The notes below the pieces were generated by a model that was given only the letters and a program-made list of their open reading frames with translations, ran no database searches and was not told the DNA's origin. Positions 1-7,999 of a stretch of 64,000 bases of DNA are shown here, in pieces. The position numbers and the translations under genes were made by a program. The stretch spans positions 124,001 through 188,000 of the forward strand of contig NZ_FMAD01000011.1 in NCBI RefSeq assembly GCF_900094595.1, written 5' to 3'. The first letter of the stretch is position 1. Each line of letters opens with the position of its first letter. The stretch comes from Cupriavidus alkaliphilus. GTDB lineage: Bacteria > Pseudomonadota > Gammaproteobacteria > Burkholderiales > Burkholderiaceae.

Positions 1-171
1 CACCAGGTCTGGCGTGAGGTCGGCGTCGGCCATCGGAACCCGGTGCGCGAGCACGTAGCGGTCGCTACGATCCCATGGGCTCTTGTTGTAGTAGCCGAAG
101 AAGTGGTGGTACTTGCCGTCGCCAAGGCGGCGGCAAGGAAGGGTCAGGCGTTGGATGGCCGGGTGTTGCAT
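1..171 (-). CDS. Partial conserved hypothetical protein (N-terminus only)
   Basis: The first 57 codons of a gene reading leftwards out of the window are present. The frame starts at an ATG on the minus strand (171-169) and stays open to the edge. The visible part contains the motif HHFFGYYNKSPWD at residues 22-34 followed by a stretch ending AHRV. I have seen this type of motif at the start of conserved bacterial proteins of unassigned function, but I cannot name the family with confidence. The gene lies 44 bases downstream of the Bug receptor gene on the same strand and is probably co-transcribed with it. That would make it an enzyme or binding protein of the same small operon. The C-terminal part lies outside the window, so no function is assigned. 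Confidence 0.6.
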   Translation of the reverse strand, partial: MQHPAIQRLTLPCRRLGDGKYHHFFGYYNKSPWDRSDRYVLAHRVPMADADLTPDLV

Positions 172-215
172 GGGATGCGCGAAGTTGACGGTTGGTGAAG
201 CGGAGCGGTGTCGGG

Positions 216-1205
216 TTATTCAGCGTTGAGCTTTGCCTTCTTGATGACTTCATCCCAGCGCGCCTTCTCCGCGCCGATGAATTTCGCGGCCGCGTCGCGG
301 GTATTGGCGACCGGCGTCATGCCTTGCTCGGCCAGTCCATGGCGGAATTCCGGCGTGGCGACGATGGCGCGGATGTCGGCATTCAGCTTGTCCGCGATGG
401 CTTCGGGCACCTTGGCGCCAACCGCGACGGTAGTCCACGAGGTTGCGACCAGGCCAGGCACCCCCGATTCCATCGCCGTGGGCACCTGCGGCAGCGCCGG
501 CAAGCGCGTCTTGCCGGTCACGGCGACGGCGCGCAGCTTGCCGGCACGGATGTAGCCCAGCGTGGTCGGCGGATTCTCGAACATCATGTCGATCTGGCCG
601 CCCAGCAGGTCAGCCATGGCGGCCGAACTGCCCTTGTAGGGCACATGTGTCAGCGGTGCGCCCGTGGCAACCCGGAACAGCTCGCCGATCATGTGCACCG
701 ACGAACCCACCCCGGCCGAACCGAACGTCATGCCCTGCGGCCGCTTCGCGGCGGCCTCGGCAAGCTGCTTCAGGCTTGCCACCTGAATTTGCGGATTGAC
801 CACGACCACATGCGGCATCTCCGCCAGCACGGTCACGACCTTCAGGTCGGTCGCCGGGTTGTAGTTCAGCTTGGGGTAGGTGCCATAGGTTGCGTGCAGG
901 CCGATGGAACCGAGCAGCAGCGTATAGCCGTCGGGCGGGGCGTCGGCGACGGCCTTGCCGCCGATATGTCCGCCGGCACCCGGGCGGTTCTCTACCACCA
1001 CGGTCTGGCCATACAGCTTGCCCAGCCGGTCGGCGAGCATGCGAGCCTGCAGGTCGGAGCTGCCGCCGGCGCTGAATGGAACGATCAGGCGGATGGCATG
1101 GTCCGGGTAGGCGGCGTGGGCGCCGAACGTGAGCAGGGACAGGGCGCCTGCGAGCAGGGTGGTTATCGGGGGCAGGCAGCGTGCTTTTTTCAGCTTGCGC
1201 GGCAT
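216..1205 (-). CDS. Bug-family tripartite tricarboxylate transporter substrate-binding protein
   Basis: This is a periplasmic solute receptor of the Bug (TctC) family, 329 residues, the usual length. Residues 1-31 form a signal peptide with a basic start, a hydrophobic core and an AHA cleavage site. The mature protein opens with the family hallmark of a beta strand then VPFSAGGSSD, followed by the VVVENRPGAGG motif and, later, the PYKGSSAAMADLLGGQID segment. Bug receptors bind small carboxylates, amides or aromatic acids. The ligand cannot be read from the sequence. No TctA or TctB membrane subunit lies nearby, so this is one of the orphan receptors typical of Burkholderiales. It is divergent from a LysR gene, which probably controls it. 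Confidence 0.93.
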   Translation of the reverse strand: MPRKLKKARCLPPITTLLAGALSLLTFGAHAAYPDHAIRLIVPFSAGGSSDLQARMLADRLGKLYGQTVVVENRPGAGGHIGGKAVADAPPDGYTLLLGSIGLHATYGTYPKLNYNPATDLKVVTVLAEMPHVVVVNPQIQVASLKQLAEAAAKRPQGMTFGSAGVGSSVHMIGELFRVATGAPLTHVPYKGSSAAMADLLGGQIDMMFENPPTTLGYIRAGKLRAVAVTGKTRLPALPQVPTAMESGVPGLVATSWTTVAVGAKVPEAIADKLNADIRAIVATPEFRHGLAEQGMTPVANTRDAAAKFIGAEKARWDEVIKKAKLNAE

Positions 1206-1305
1206 AGGGAGTCTCCTGAGTCAGTCTGGTGGCCCAATCGGCCGTTAGCTGCAGCCAAGTGTAGGCGTGCCATCCAATGCCGGAAAATTCAATGTTGCGT
1301 GGTGG

Positions 1306-1324
1306 GTATGCATATTTGATATAC
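1306..1324. promoter_or_regulatory. LysR-type T-N11-A operator candidate between Bug gene and LysR gene
   Basis: GTAT and ATAC arms are separated by exactly 11 bases, the classical T-N11-A geometry of LysR-type binding sites. The site lies in the 149-bp divergent region, about 30 bases upstream of the LysR start and about 100 bases upstream of the Bug start. The arms are only 4 bp, so the assignment rests on geometry and position. Confidence 0.4.
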
Positions 1325-1354
1325 ACTCGGCCTGCCTTGCCATCTCTTGCCCCG

Positions 1355-2254
1355 ATGCCACGCCCGCCCACTTTCCGCGAAATCGAAGCGTTCCGCGCCG
1401 TCATGCTGACCGGCACGACGACCGCTGCCGCGGCCATGCTGCACACCACCCAGCCCTCGGTGAGCCGGCTGCTGACGCAAATGCAGTCCGGCGCCAACCT
1501 GAAGCTGTTCGATATGGACAAGGGCCGGCTGCGCCCGACCCCCGAAGCGCAACGGCTGTTCGAAACGGTCCAGGGCCATTTCCAGGGGCTGGCGCGCATC
1601 GGTCAGGAGGTAGAGTTGCTGCGCCGGTCCGGCACGGGATGGCTGCGGCTGGGTTGTACGCCAGCGCTGGGGCTCGGGTTGATGCCTGGCATCCTGGCGC
1701 AATTCATCGGGCTGCATCCCGACGTGCACGTCGACCTGCAAACGGTGGGCAGCCACCAGCTCAGCGAAGGGCTGTTGCACGGGCGCTTCGACCTGGTGCT
1801 GGCAACCGGGCGGCTGGATCATCCCCAGTTCGATATCCGGGTGATGCACCGTGCCCGCGCCGTCTGCGTGATGCACCCGGAACATCCGCTGGCTTCGCGG
1901 CAGCGCATCCATGCTTCCCAGCTGGCGGCGCATCGGCTATTGACGCTGAACGCGGATGACGAACTCTCGACCGCGCTCTGGCAGGCGTTGCGCGATGCCG
2001 GGGCCGAACCCGCCGCGACGCTGCAGACGACCTACTCCGGCACGATCTGCGGCCTGGCCGCGCAGGGCGCGGGCATCGGCATCGTCAATCCCTATGCGGC
2101 GCGTGTGTTCGCGCATGCCTTGCGCGTCGTGCCGCTCGAGCCGGCATGCGTGGTGGAGGTGCGCATGGCCCGCGCCAGCCACCTTGCCAATTCCAGCATG
2201 GCGGATGCCTTTGCCGAGCTGGTGGCGCAAGCGCTGACGGCGGCGCCAGCATGA
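1355..2254 (+). CDS. LysR-family transcriptional regulator
   Basis: This is a 299-residue LysR-type regulator. The N-terminal winged helix-turn-helix spans about residues 4-62 and includes the segment TTQPSVSRLLTQM (recognition helix). A type 2 periplasmic-binding-fold effector domain follows. The frame is open further upstream, but the ATG at 1355 gives the normal family N-terminus (FREIEAFRAVM), and the upstream extension looks like translated promoter sequence. The gene is divergent from the Bug receptor at 216-1205. By family habit it regulates that gene in response to the receptor's ligand or a metabolite of it. Its effector is unknown. Confidence 0.9.
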   Translation: MPRPPTFREIEAFRAVMLTGTTTAAAAMLHTTQPSVSRLLTQMQSGANLKLFDMDKGRLRPTPEAQRLFETVQGHFQGLARIGQEVELLRRSGTGWLRLGCTPALGLGLMPGILAQFIGLHPDVHVDLQTVGSHQLSEGLLHGRFDLVLATGRLDHPQFDIRVMHRARAVCVMHPEHPLASRQRIHASQLAAHRLLTLNADDELSTALWQALRDAGAEPAATLQTTYSGTICGLAAQGAGIGIVNPYAARVFAHALRVVPLEPACVVEVRMARASHLANSSMADAFAELVAQALTAAPA

Positions 2255-2319
2255 ATGTGCCGGCGTGTGAGGCTGTATGGATATAGACGACGATCCGCGA
2301 AAAAAAAGCGCGGCGTCCT

Positions 2320-3261
2320 TCAAGCTTCCGTGGCTGGCTCCGGTGCTTCGGAACCCGTAACCTGCCCCTGCGCGAACGTCTCCGCCGCCTCCAGCAGCCA
2401 GGTGCGCAAATGCTGCATGGCATGGCTCACCGGGCGCGTATCGGGCAGGACCAGGTAATACGCGCTGGTGGAGCGCAGCGAGCGGGCCACGGGGCTCACC
2501 AGTTGCCCGCTCGCCAGGTATTCCTCCACCAGGAAGCGCGGCACCAGCCCGATACCCAGCCCCGCCCGCGCCGCGGCGATCACCATGCTGTGGTGGTCGA
2601 AGCGGGCGCCGCGCATGGCGTTGACGTCGTCGATGCCGGCCGCCTCCATCCATTGCTTCCAGCCGAAACTGCGCGTGGCCAGGTGCAGCAGCGGTGCATG
2701 CGCGATGTCGTGCGCGTCGAGGCGCTTCTTGCGGCCGAACAACTGCGGATGGCACACCGCCACGGATTCTTCCCCGAACAACAGGTCCGCGCGCGCGCCG
2801 GGATAGACCGCTTCGCCGAAGTGGATCGCCGCGTCGTAGGGCGTGCCGTCGAACAGGAACACGTCGGACTGGGCGCTGATATTGACCACCACCCGGGGAT
2901 GCCGCGCATAGAAGTCGGGCAGCCGCGGGATCAGCCATTCGACCGCCAGTGTCGGCACGCATGCCAGCTCGACGGTGCCGCCCGCGCCTTCATGCGCCAT
3001 GACCTCCAGCGTGTCGCGCTGCAGCTTGCGCAGCATCTCGCGCACCTGGACGCTGTAGAGCGCACCGGCCGCGGTCAGCGTGATGCGCTGGTTGGCGCGG
3101 TGGAAGAGTTGCACGCCGAGCAGGCTTTCCAGCGCGGCAATCTGGCGCGATACCGCGCTTTCCGTGATGAACAGGTCGGCGGCGGCGCGGCGCAGGTTCA
3201 GGTGCAGCGCGGCGGCTTCGAAGGCGCGCAGGCTGGAAAGGCTGGGAAGGCGTTGCCGCAT
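2320..3261 (-). CDS. LysR-family regulator, GcvA-like
   Basis: This 313-residue LysR-type regulator has the GcvA-subgroup N-terminus (LPSLSSLRAFEAAALHLNLRRAA), with the recognition helix around ITESAVSRQIAALE at residues 33-46. The effector-binding domain runs from about residue 95 to 300. It is divergent from the Bug / DUF1338 / aminotransferase operon starting at 3422. A perfect 7-bp inverted repeat 21 bases upstream of its start (3282-3300) is a plausible operator for both directions. The inferred role is control of the adjacent operon in response to a dicarboxylate or amino-acid intermediate. Confidence 0.92.
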   Translation of the reverse strand: MRQRLPSLSSLRAFEAAALHLNLRRAAADLFITESAVSRQIAALESLLGVQLFHRANQRITLTAAGALYSVQVREMLRKLQRDTLEVMAHEGAGGTVELACVPTLAVEWLIPRLPDFYARHPRVVVNISAQSDVFLFDGTPYDAAIHFGEAVYPGARADLLFGEESVAVCHPQLFGRKKRLDAHDIAHAPLLHLATRSFGWKQWMEAAGIDDVNAMRGARFDHHSMVIAAARAGLGIGLVPRFLVEEYLASGQLVSPVARSLRSTSAYYLVLPDTRPVSHAMQHLRTWLLEAAETFAQGQVTGSEAPEPATEA

Positions 3262-3281
3262 CGCGGGTAGGGACGGGTAGT

Positions 3282-3300
3282 TGATGACATAAAGTCATCA
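3282..3300. promoter_or_regulatory. Inverted-repeat operator between GcvA-like LysR and Bug operon
   Basis: TGATGAC at 3282-3288 and GTCATCA at 3294-3300 are perfect 7-bp arms around a 5-base AT-rich centre. The site lies in the divergent intergenic region, close to the LysR start. This fits LysR autorepression and activation of the operon on the other side. Confidence 0.6.
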
Positions 3301-3421
3301 TCCTATACCGAAATCTCGCTTGAATCGGCGGACTTGATGAGAAATGATTCAGCCCTGGTCCGCAGCCCCCACCCGCGCGGCACCGCCATAACGACAACCA
3401 TCAGGTAGACAGGAAAACAAC

Positions 3422-4414
3422 ATGAAACGCTTGTTCAGCGCGCTGGCCGCCGGCACTTTTGCCTTTGGCATGGCCCTATCCGGCATCGTCGCCGCCGAGG
3501 ATTTCCCCGCCAAGCCGGTCCGCATCATCGTGCCGTACCCGCCGGGCGGCACCACCGACATGGTGGCGCGGCTGGTCGGCGAGCGGCTCGCGCTGCAATG
3601 GAAACAACCGGTCCTGGTGGAGAACCGCCCCGGCGCGGGCGGCATCGTGGGCACCGGCGTCGCTGCCAAGTCCACCGCCGACGGCTATACGCTGCTGATG
3701 GGCTCGGTGGGCGAGTTCGGCATCAATCCCACCCTGTACAAGAAGCTGCCCTACGACGCCGCGGCCGATTTCGCGCCGGTGACCATGGTGGCGCGCGTGC
3801 CCAACGTGGTGGTGCTGTCGCCGGCCTTTGCCGAGCGCGCCCATGTGCAGACGCTGGCGGAGTTCATTACCTACCTGAAGGCCAACCCGAAGCGCGTCAA
3901 CATGGCGTCGGCAGGCAACGGCACGTCGACGCACCTGGCCGGCGAGCTGTTCCAGCGCATGACCGGCACCGAGATGAGCCACGTCGCCTACAAGGGCAGC
4001 AGCCCGGCGATTGCCGACCTGATGGGCGGCAGCGTCGACGTGATGTTCGACAACCTGCCGGCGTCGCTGCCGTTCGTGCGCTCCGGCAAGCTCAAGGCGC
4101 TGGCCGTGACCACGCCGGCGCGCTCGTCGGCGCTGCCCAATGTGCCGACCGTCGCCGCCGCCGGCCCGGTGCCGGGCTTCGACGCCAGCCCGTGGTTCGG
4201 CCTGCTGGCGCCGCGCGGCGTAGCCAGCGCGGTGGCGCAGAAGATCAGCCAGGACCTGGCGCGCGCGCTCGGCGATCCCGCCGTGCAGGCGCGCATGCGC
4301 GACCTCGGCGCGGAACCCGCGCCGAGCACCCCCGAAGCCTTCGCCGAGGTGCTGAAGAAAGACCGCCAGAAGTGGGGCGAGATCGTGCGCCTGTCCGGCG
4401 CTTCGGTGGACTGA
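3422..4414 (+). CDS. Bug-family tripartite tricarboxylate transporter substrate-binding protein
   Basis: This 330-residue Bug receptor has a signal peptide ending near residue 25 (GIVAAED). It carries the hallmark VPYPPGGTTDMVARL and VLVENRPGAGG motifs, and a YKGSSPAIADLMGGSVDVMFDN segment in the second lobe. It is exported to the periplasm and presents a small organic acid to a membrane partner that is not encoded here. It is the first gene of a probable three-gene operon with the DUF1338 dioxygenase (53-base gap) and an aminotransferase (13-base gap). The ligand is therefore likely to be a 2-aminoadipate or 2-oxoadipate type compound or a precursor. That ligand is inference from context, not visible in the protein. 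Confidence 0.93.
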   Translation: MKRLFSALAAGTFAFGMALSGIVAAEDFPAKPVRIIVPYPPGGTTDMVARLVGERLALQWKQPVLVENRPGAGGIVGTGVAAKSTADGYTLLMGSVGEFGINPTLYKKLPYDAAADFAPVTMVARVPNVVVLSPAFAERAHVQTLAEFITYLKANPKRVNMASAGNGTSTHLAGELFQRMTGTEMSHVAYKGSSPAIADLMGGSVDVMFDNLPASLPFVRSGKLKALAVTTPARSSALPNVPTVAAAGPVPGFDASPWFGLLAPRGVASAVAQKISQDLARALGDPAVQARMRDLGAEPAPSTPEAFAEVLKKDRQKWGEIVRLSGASVD

Positions 4415-4467
4415 AAGCCGTCATTGATTTCCATCTCGTTATCAGGCCGATGGGCCTTCCGTGCATC

Positions 4468-5490
4468 ATGAGCAATAACATCAACCAACTCGTTTCCCTG
4501 CATCTTGGCGCCACCGGCGCCGACCGCCTGTCCGCGCTGGTGAGCGCGCCCGCGCAACTGCCGGCCGGCGCAGCGGGTCACGCGTCGCGCGCCGAGATTG
4601 CCCACGCGCTGAACCTGGTGCTGTTCGCCGGCATCCTCGAGCGCGTGCCGACCGGCAAGGCCTACACCGAAGACGTGGCCGCGGCGGGCGGCAAGGTCCA
4701 CTTCGACCATGGCGCGCTGCGCACGGTGCGCTGGCCCGACAACGGCGCGCTGCCAGCCGGCGAGGCCGCCTTCACCCGCATCCTGCGTCCGCTGGGCTAC
4801 CGCCTCAACGGCACCTATCCGCTCGACCGCATCGGCATGACCGGGCGCTCGTACGCGCATGAAGACGCGCCGGAAGAGATCGCGCAGTTCTTTGTCAGCG
4901 AGCTGCATCCCGAGCGCTTCAGCGCAGGCTTCCAGCAGGCCGTCAGCCGCGTCCTCGAAACTTCGGTCGATCCGCTGACGCCGCGCGCGCAGGCGCTGCT
5001 GTGGGAACTCGAGCGCGAAGGGTCGTTGCCGCTGGCGGATGCCGGCGAGCTGATCGGTGCGCTGGCGCGCTGCTTCGAGCGCCATCACGCAGCGCCGCGG
5101 CTGGCCGACTACGAGGCCCTGCTGGCCGAATCGGCCGAGATGGCGTGGATCGCCACCGAGGGCAATGCCTTCAACCACGCCACCGACCGCGTCGAAGACG
5201 TGTTCGCGCTGGCCGAGGCGCAGAAGCGCCTGGGCCGGCCGATCAAGGACAAGGTGGAAGTGTCGCGCAGCGGCCGCGTGCGCCAGACCGCGTTCCGCGC
5301 CGACCCGGTGCGCCGTGCCTTTGTCGGCGCCGACGGCGCCGAGGTGGTGCGCGAGGTACCGGGCTCGTTCTACGAGTTCATCACGCGCGACCGCTACGTC
5401 GATGACGCGCAGGCGGTGACGCGCACCGACCTGGGTTTCGACGCGGGCAACGCGCAGGGCATCTTCAAGATGACTGCCGCGCAATGCTGA
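4468..5490 (+). CDS. hglS: DUF1338 family, 2-oxoadipate dioxygenase/decarboxylase (HglS-like)
   Basis: This 340-residue member of the DUF1338 family includes the non-haem iron enzyme HglS. In Pseudomonas, HglS converts 2-oxoadipate to D-2-hydroxyglutarate in D-lysine breakdown. The expected metal ligands are visible: a histidine in the FDHGALRTV motif (His81), a histidine in NAFNHATDRV (His237) and a glutamate in SFYEFI (Glu303). The arginine after the first motif, in ALRTV, is also present. The ATG at 4468 is chosen over one at 4450. Both are possible. The next gene is a PLP aminotransferase of the 2-aminoadipate type, which would supply its substrate. The family is clear; substrate identity comes from homology and context. 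Confidence 0.85.
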   Translation: MSNNINQLVSLHLGATGADRLSALVSAPAQLPAGAAGHASRAEIAHALNLVLFAGILERVPTGKAYTEDVAAAGGKVHFDHGALRTVRWPDNGALPAGEAAFTRILRPLGYRLNGTYPLDRIGMTGRSYAHEDAPEEIAQFFVSELHPERFSAGFQQAVSRVLETSVDPLTPRAQALLWELEREGSLPLADAGELIGALARCFERHHAAPRLADYEALLAESAEMAWIATEGNAFNHATDRVEDVFALAEAQKRLGRPIKDKVEVSRSGRVRQTAFRADPVRRAFVGADGAEVVREVPGSFYEFITRDRYVDDAQAVTRTDLGFDAGNAQGIFKMTAAQC

Positions 5491-5503
5491 GGCCAGCCTG
5501 ACC

Positions 5504-6718
5504 ATGACCGCTGCCTACCCGTTCGTTCCCGCGCTGCGCGAGCCGGAAGGCTCGCCCATCCGCGAGCTGTTCAAGTACCTGTCGGACCCGGAGATGATCT
5601 CGTTCGCGGGCGGCTACCCGTCCGCCGCGCTGTTCGATGCCGACGGCATCGGCGCCGCGTCCGCGCGGGTGCTGCGCGAGCGGCCCGCCGAATGCCTGCA
5701 GTACGGCGCCACCGAAGGCGCGCCCGCGCTGCGCGACGCCCTGGTGGCGCTGATGGCCGGGCGCGGTGCCGCCGTGACGCGGGAGCAACTGCTGGTCACC
5801 AGCGGCTCGCAGCAAGGCTTCGATTTCCTGGTGCGCGCGCTGGTCGAGCCGGGCAGCGTGGTGCTGGTCGAGGAGCCGACCTATTCGGCGACGTTGCAGG
5901 CGCTGCGGCTGGCCGGTGCTGAGGTGCGCGGGGTGCCGTCCGACCGGCACGGCATGGACGTCGACGCGCTTGCGGCGATGCTGGCCGACGGCGCGGTGCG
6001 CCCGCGGCTGATCTACACCGTGCCGACCTTCGCCAACCCGACCGGCGCCACGCTGTCGCCCGAGCGCCGGCTGCGCCTGCTGGAGCTGGCGGCGCGGCAC
6101 CAGGTGGTGCTGGTCGAAGACGATCCCTATGGCGCGCTGAGCTTCGACGGCGCCGCGCCGCCGTCGCTGCTGGCGCTGTGCGACCAGGTGCCCGGCGCCC
6201 GTCCGTGGCTGGTGCACCTGGCCAGCCTGTCGAAGACGCTCGCGCCCGGCCTGCGCATCGGCTGGATGGTGGCCGCGCCGGAAATCATCCGCCGCGGGGT
6301 GATTGCCAAGCAGGTGTCGGATCTCTGCACGCCGCCGTGGATCCAGCTGGCGGTCACGCAATACCTGGCGGAGGGCCGCCTGTGCGCGCAGGTGGAGCGC
6401 GAGATCGCGTTCTACCGCGACAAGCGCGACCGGCTGGCGGAAGCGCTGTGGCAAGCCTTCGGCGAGCGCATCCGCTTTGCCTTGCCCGCCGGCGGCATGT
6501 TCCTGTGGGCTGCGCTGGAAGGCGTCGACGATGCGGCCGCGCTGCTGCCGCATGCGATCGCCGAGAAGGTGTTGTTCGTACCCGGCACGGGCTTCTACGC
6601 GCAGCGCCGCGCGCGGCCAGCGTTCCGGCTCTCGTTCGCTGGCGCGGCGCCGGAGCAGATCGCCGAAGGCGTGGCGCGGCTGAAGCGGGCGGCGGCGCGC
6701 CTGGACGCGGCTGGCTGA
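5504..6718 (+). CDS. PLP-dependent aminotransferase (2-aminoadipate aminotransferase type)
   Basis: This 404-residue fold-type I aminotransferase belongs to the LysN / MocR-like class I/II group. It shows the N-terminal segment ISFAGGYPSA, the NPTGATL loop (residues 178-184), the cofactor-binding DDPYG motif (206-210), and the Schiff-base lysine in SLSKTLAPGLRIGW (Lys244). The arginine for the substrate carboxylate is expected near the C-terminus, around FRLSFAG. It starts 13 bases after the HglS-like gene. The pair fits 2-aminoadipate to 2-oxoadipate to 2-hydroxyglutarate. An alternative is a general kynurenine/2-aminoadipate or aromatic transaminase, so the substrate is inferred. Confidence 0.9.
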   Translation: MTAAYPFVPALREPEGSPIRELFKYLSDPEMISFAGGYPSAALFDADGIGAASARVLRERPAECLQYGATEGAPALRDALVALMAGRGAAVTREQLLVTSGSQQGFDFLVRALVEPGSVVLVEEPTYSATLQALRLAGAEVRGVPSDRHGMDVDALAAMLADGAVRPRLIYTVPTFANPTGATLSPERRLRLLELAARHQVVLVEDDPYGALSFDGAAPPSLLALCDQVPGARPWLVHLASLSKTLAPGLRIGWMVAAPEIIRRGVIAKQVSDLCTPPWIQLAVTQYLAEGRLCAQVEREIAFYRDKRDRLAEALWQAFGERIRFALPAGGMFLWAALEGVDDAAALLPHAIAEKVLFVPGTGFYAQRRARPAFRLSFAGAAPEQIAEGVARLKRAAARLDAAG

Positions 6719-6746
6719 TGCGATAGCGGGTGCGCCGGTCCGCGGT

Positions 6747-7571
6747 TCATTCGTCGTCCGCCGGCAGCGTCCGGCCGCGCCGCGGCATTTCAGAGTCCAG
6801 CACCAGCCGGCCATGGACCCGCCCGTTCATGCGCGTGACGTAATGCGTGCACTCTTCCATATGCGCCGACATCAGCGCGCGTACCGTCTCGGCGTCGCGC
6901 TGGCGTGCCGCCTCGACGATGCGCTTGTGGAACTTGACGTTGGCCGCGCCGAATTTCTCGTGCTCGCACGCAGGGGTGTCGTTGGCGAACACCACCAGCT
7001 GGCGGATCATCTCGTTGATGAGCTCGCATGAGAACCGCAGCATGGGGTTGGGGTTGGCCGCGGCCAGGATGTCGTGGAAGGTCAGGTCTTCCTGGCGCTG
7101 GTCCAGCAGCGGCGTCGCGGCCGCGGCCGAGGCCGGGTCGCACAGGTCGATGGTGCGTTCCAGCGCCCGGAAATCGTCATCGGTCAGATGCGGCACCGCG
7201 CCGGCGGCCAGTTCCGGCTCCAGCAGCCGGCGCACGGTGTAGATGTCGGCAATGCCGACGTCCTTGAAGAACAGGTAGTTCTGCATCAGCTGGAAGGTGC
7301 GGTCCAGCGGCACTTCCACGATGGTGCCGCCGCCCGCCGGCCCGGTGCTGACCCGGATCAGGCCCTGCACCTCCAGCGACTTCAGGGCCTCGCGGATGGT
7401 GCTCTTGCTGACGGAGAACATCTGCTGCAGCTTGACCTCGTGCGGCAGCTTGTCGCCCGGGCGCAGGTTGCGCTGGGTAATCAGCCGCTTGAGCTCTTCC
7501 GCCACCAGGTCCGCGCGCTTCTGCTTGCGGATCTCGATGGAACCGGTCTTGCCCTCCCGAAACATCGCCAT
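6747..7571 (-). CDS. GntR-family (FadR/FCD subfamily) transcriptional regulator
   Basis: This regulator has 274 residues. A winged helix-turn-helix at about 16-85 includes VSKSTIREALKSLEVQGLIRV, and an all-helical FCD ligand-binding domain follows. An open frame extends to 7673, but the ATG at 7571 has a purine-rich GGAAAGAG six bases upstream and gives the normal family N-terminus. The gene is divergent from the long ABC transporter/hydrolase operon. A perfect 28-bp palindrome sits over that operon's predicted start of transcription. The inference is that this protein represses the operon and releases on binding a transported compound or metabolite. It converges with the aminotransferase gene, 28 bases apart. 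Confidence 0.92.
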   Translation of the reverse strand: MAMFREGKTGSIEIRKQKRADLVAEELKRLITQRNLRPGDKLPHEVKLQQMFSVSKSTIREALKSLEVQGLIRVSTGPAGGGTIVEVPLDRTFQLMQNYLFFKDVGIADIYTVRRLLEPELAAGAVPHLTDDDFRALERTIDLCDPASAAAATPLLDQRQEDLTFHDILAAANPNPMLRFSCELINEMIRQLVVFANDTPACEHEKFGAANVKFHKRIVEAARQRDAETVRALMSAHMEECTHYVTRMNGRVHGRLVLDSEMPRRGRTLPADDE

Positions 7572-7794
7572 TGCTCTTTCCTTGTCATGCGCCGCAAGCC
7601 ATGGACGACCGGGCGCTTGCATTCTAGCCAAGCGCGCCGGCGCAGGGCCGCGGCTTGCCCCAGGGGCGTGCATGGTGCCCGATTGACTGGCATGGCCATG
7701 CCCGCTGCCCGCACCTTTCTGCCCCGCCGTCGCCCCATGTGCCGGGGCACATGAGGCGAGCGCCGAGGGTGCGTAAACCCTGACCCTTCCTTTG

Positions 7795-7824
7795 TTGACA
7801 ACGATTCCGGCCGACTCCTAAGAT
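7795..7824 (+). promoter_or_regulatory. Sigma-70-type promoter of the liv/carbamoylase operon
   Basis: A consensus -35 box TTGACA lies at 7795-7800 and a -10-like TAAGAT at 7819-7824, with an 18-base spacer. Predicted transcription starts near 7831, giving a leader of about 170 bases before the first gene. The leader holds the palindromic operator and no other obvious structure. Confidence 0.6.
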
Positions 7825-7829
7825 GATTC

Positions 7830-7857
7830 TATTCTATTTATACGTATAAATAGAATA
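7830..7857. promoter_or_regulatory. Perfect 28-bp palindromic operator, probable GntR target
   Basis: The 14-base half TATTCTATTTATAC is followed immediately by its exact reverse complement, centred at 7843/7844. It is strikingly AT-rich within GC-rich DNA and begins six bases after the -10 box, so it covers the transcription start. FadR-type regulators bind short palindromes as dimers. The extended perfect symmetry and the position suggest tight repression of the operon by the divergent GntR protein. Confidence 0.8.
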
Positions 7858-7999
7858 AACAGGTTCGATTCTTGCTCGGGCAGTGTCGGCGCCGGGCGAA
7901 AGTCACCAGCAAGTCGGGGAGACGGTGCAGCGCCAGGCCATGGCGTTGGCCGGACTTTCGCCCCGTGCAGCCCAATCCCCACAGAACGAGGAGTGAGCC

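Noticed and set aside
2280..2319. Possible terminator with an A8 run between two convergent genes
   Set aside because: The stem CCGCG/CGCGG is short and the A-run lies in the loop, so it is not a convincing terminator.
3988..5505. A 505-codon minus-strand frame across the HglS-type gene
   Set aside because: The plus-strand gene has the expected metal ligands; this frame is its shadow.
7572..7673. N-terminal extension of the GntR regulator
   Set aside because: A ribosome-binding site precedes the ATG at 7571 and the extension lacks family similarity.
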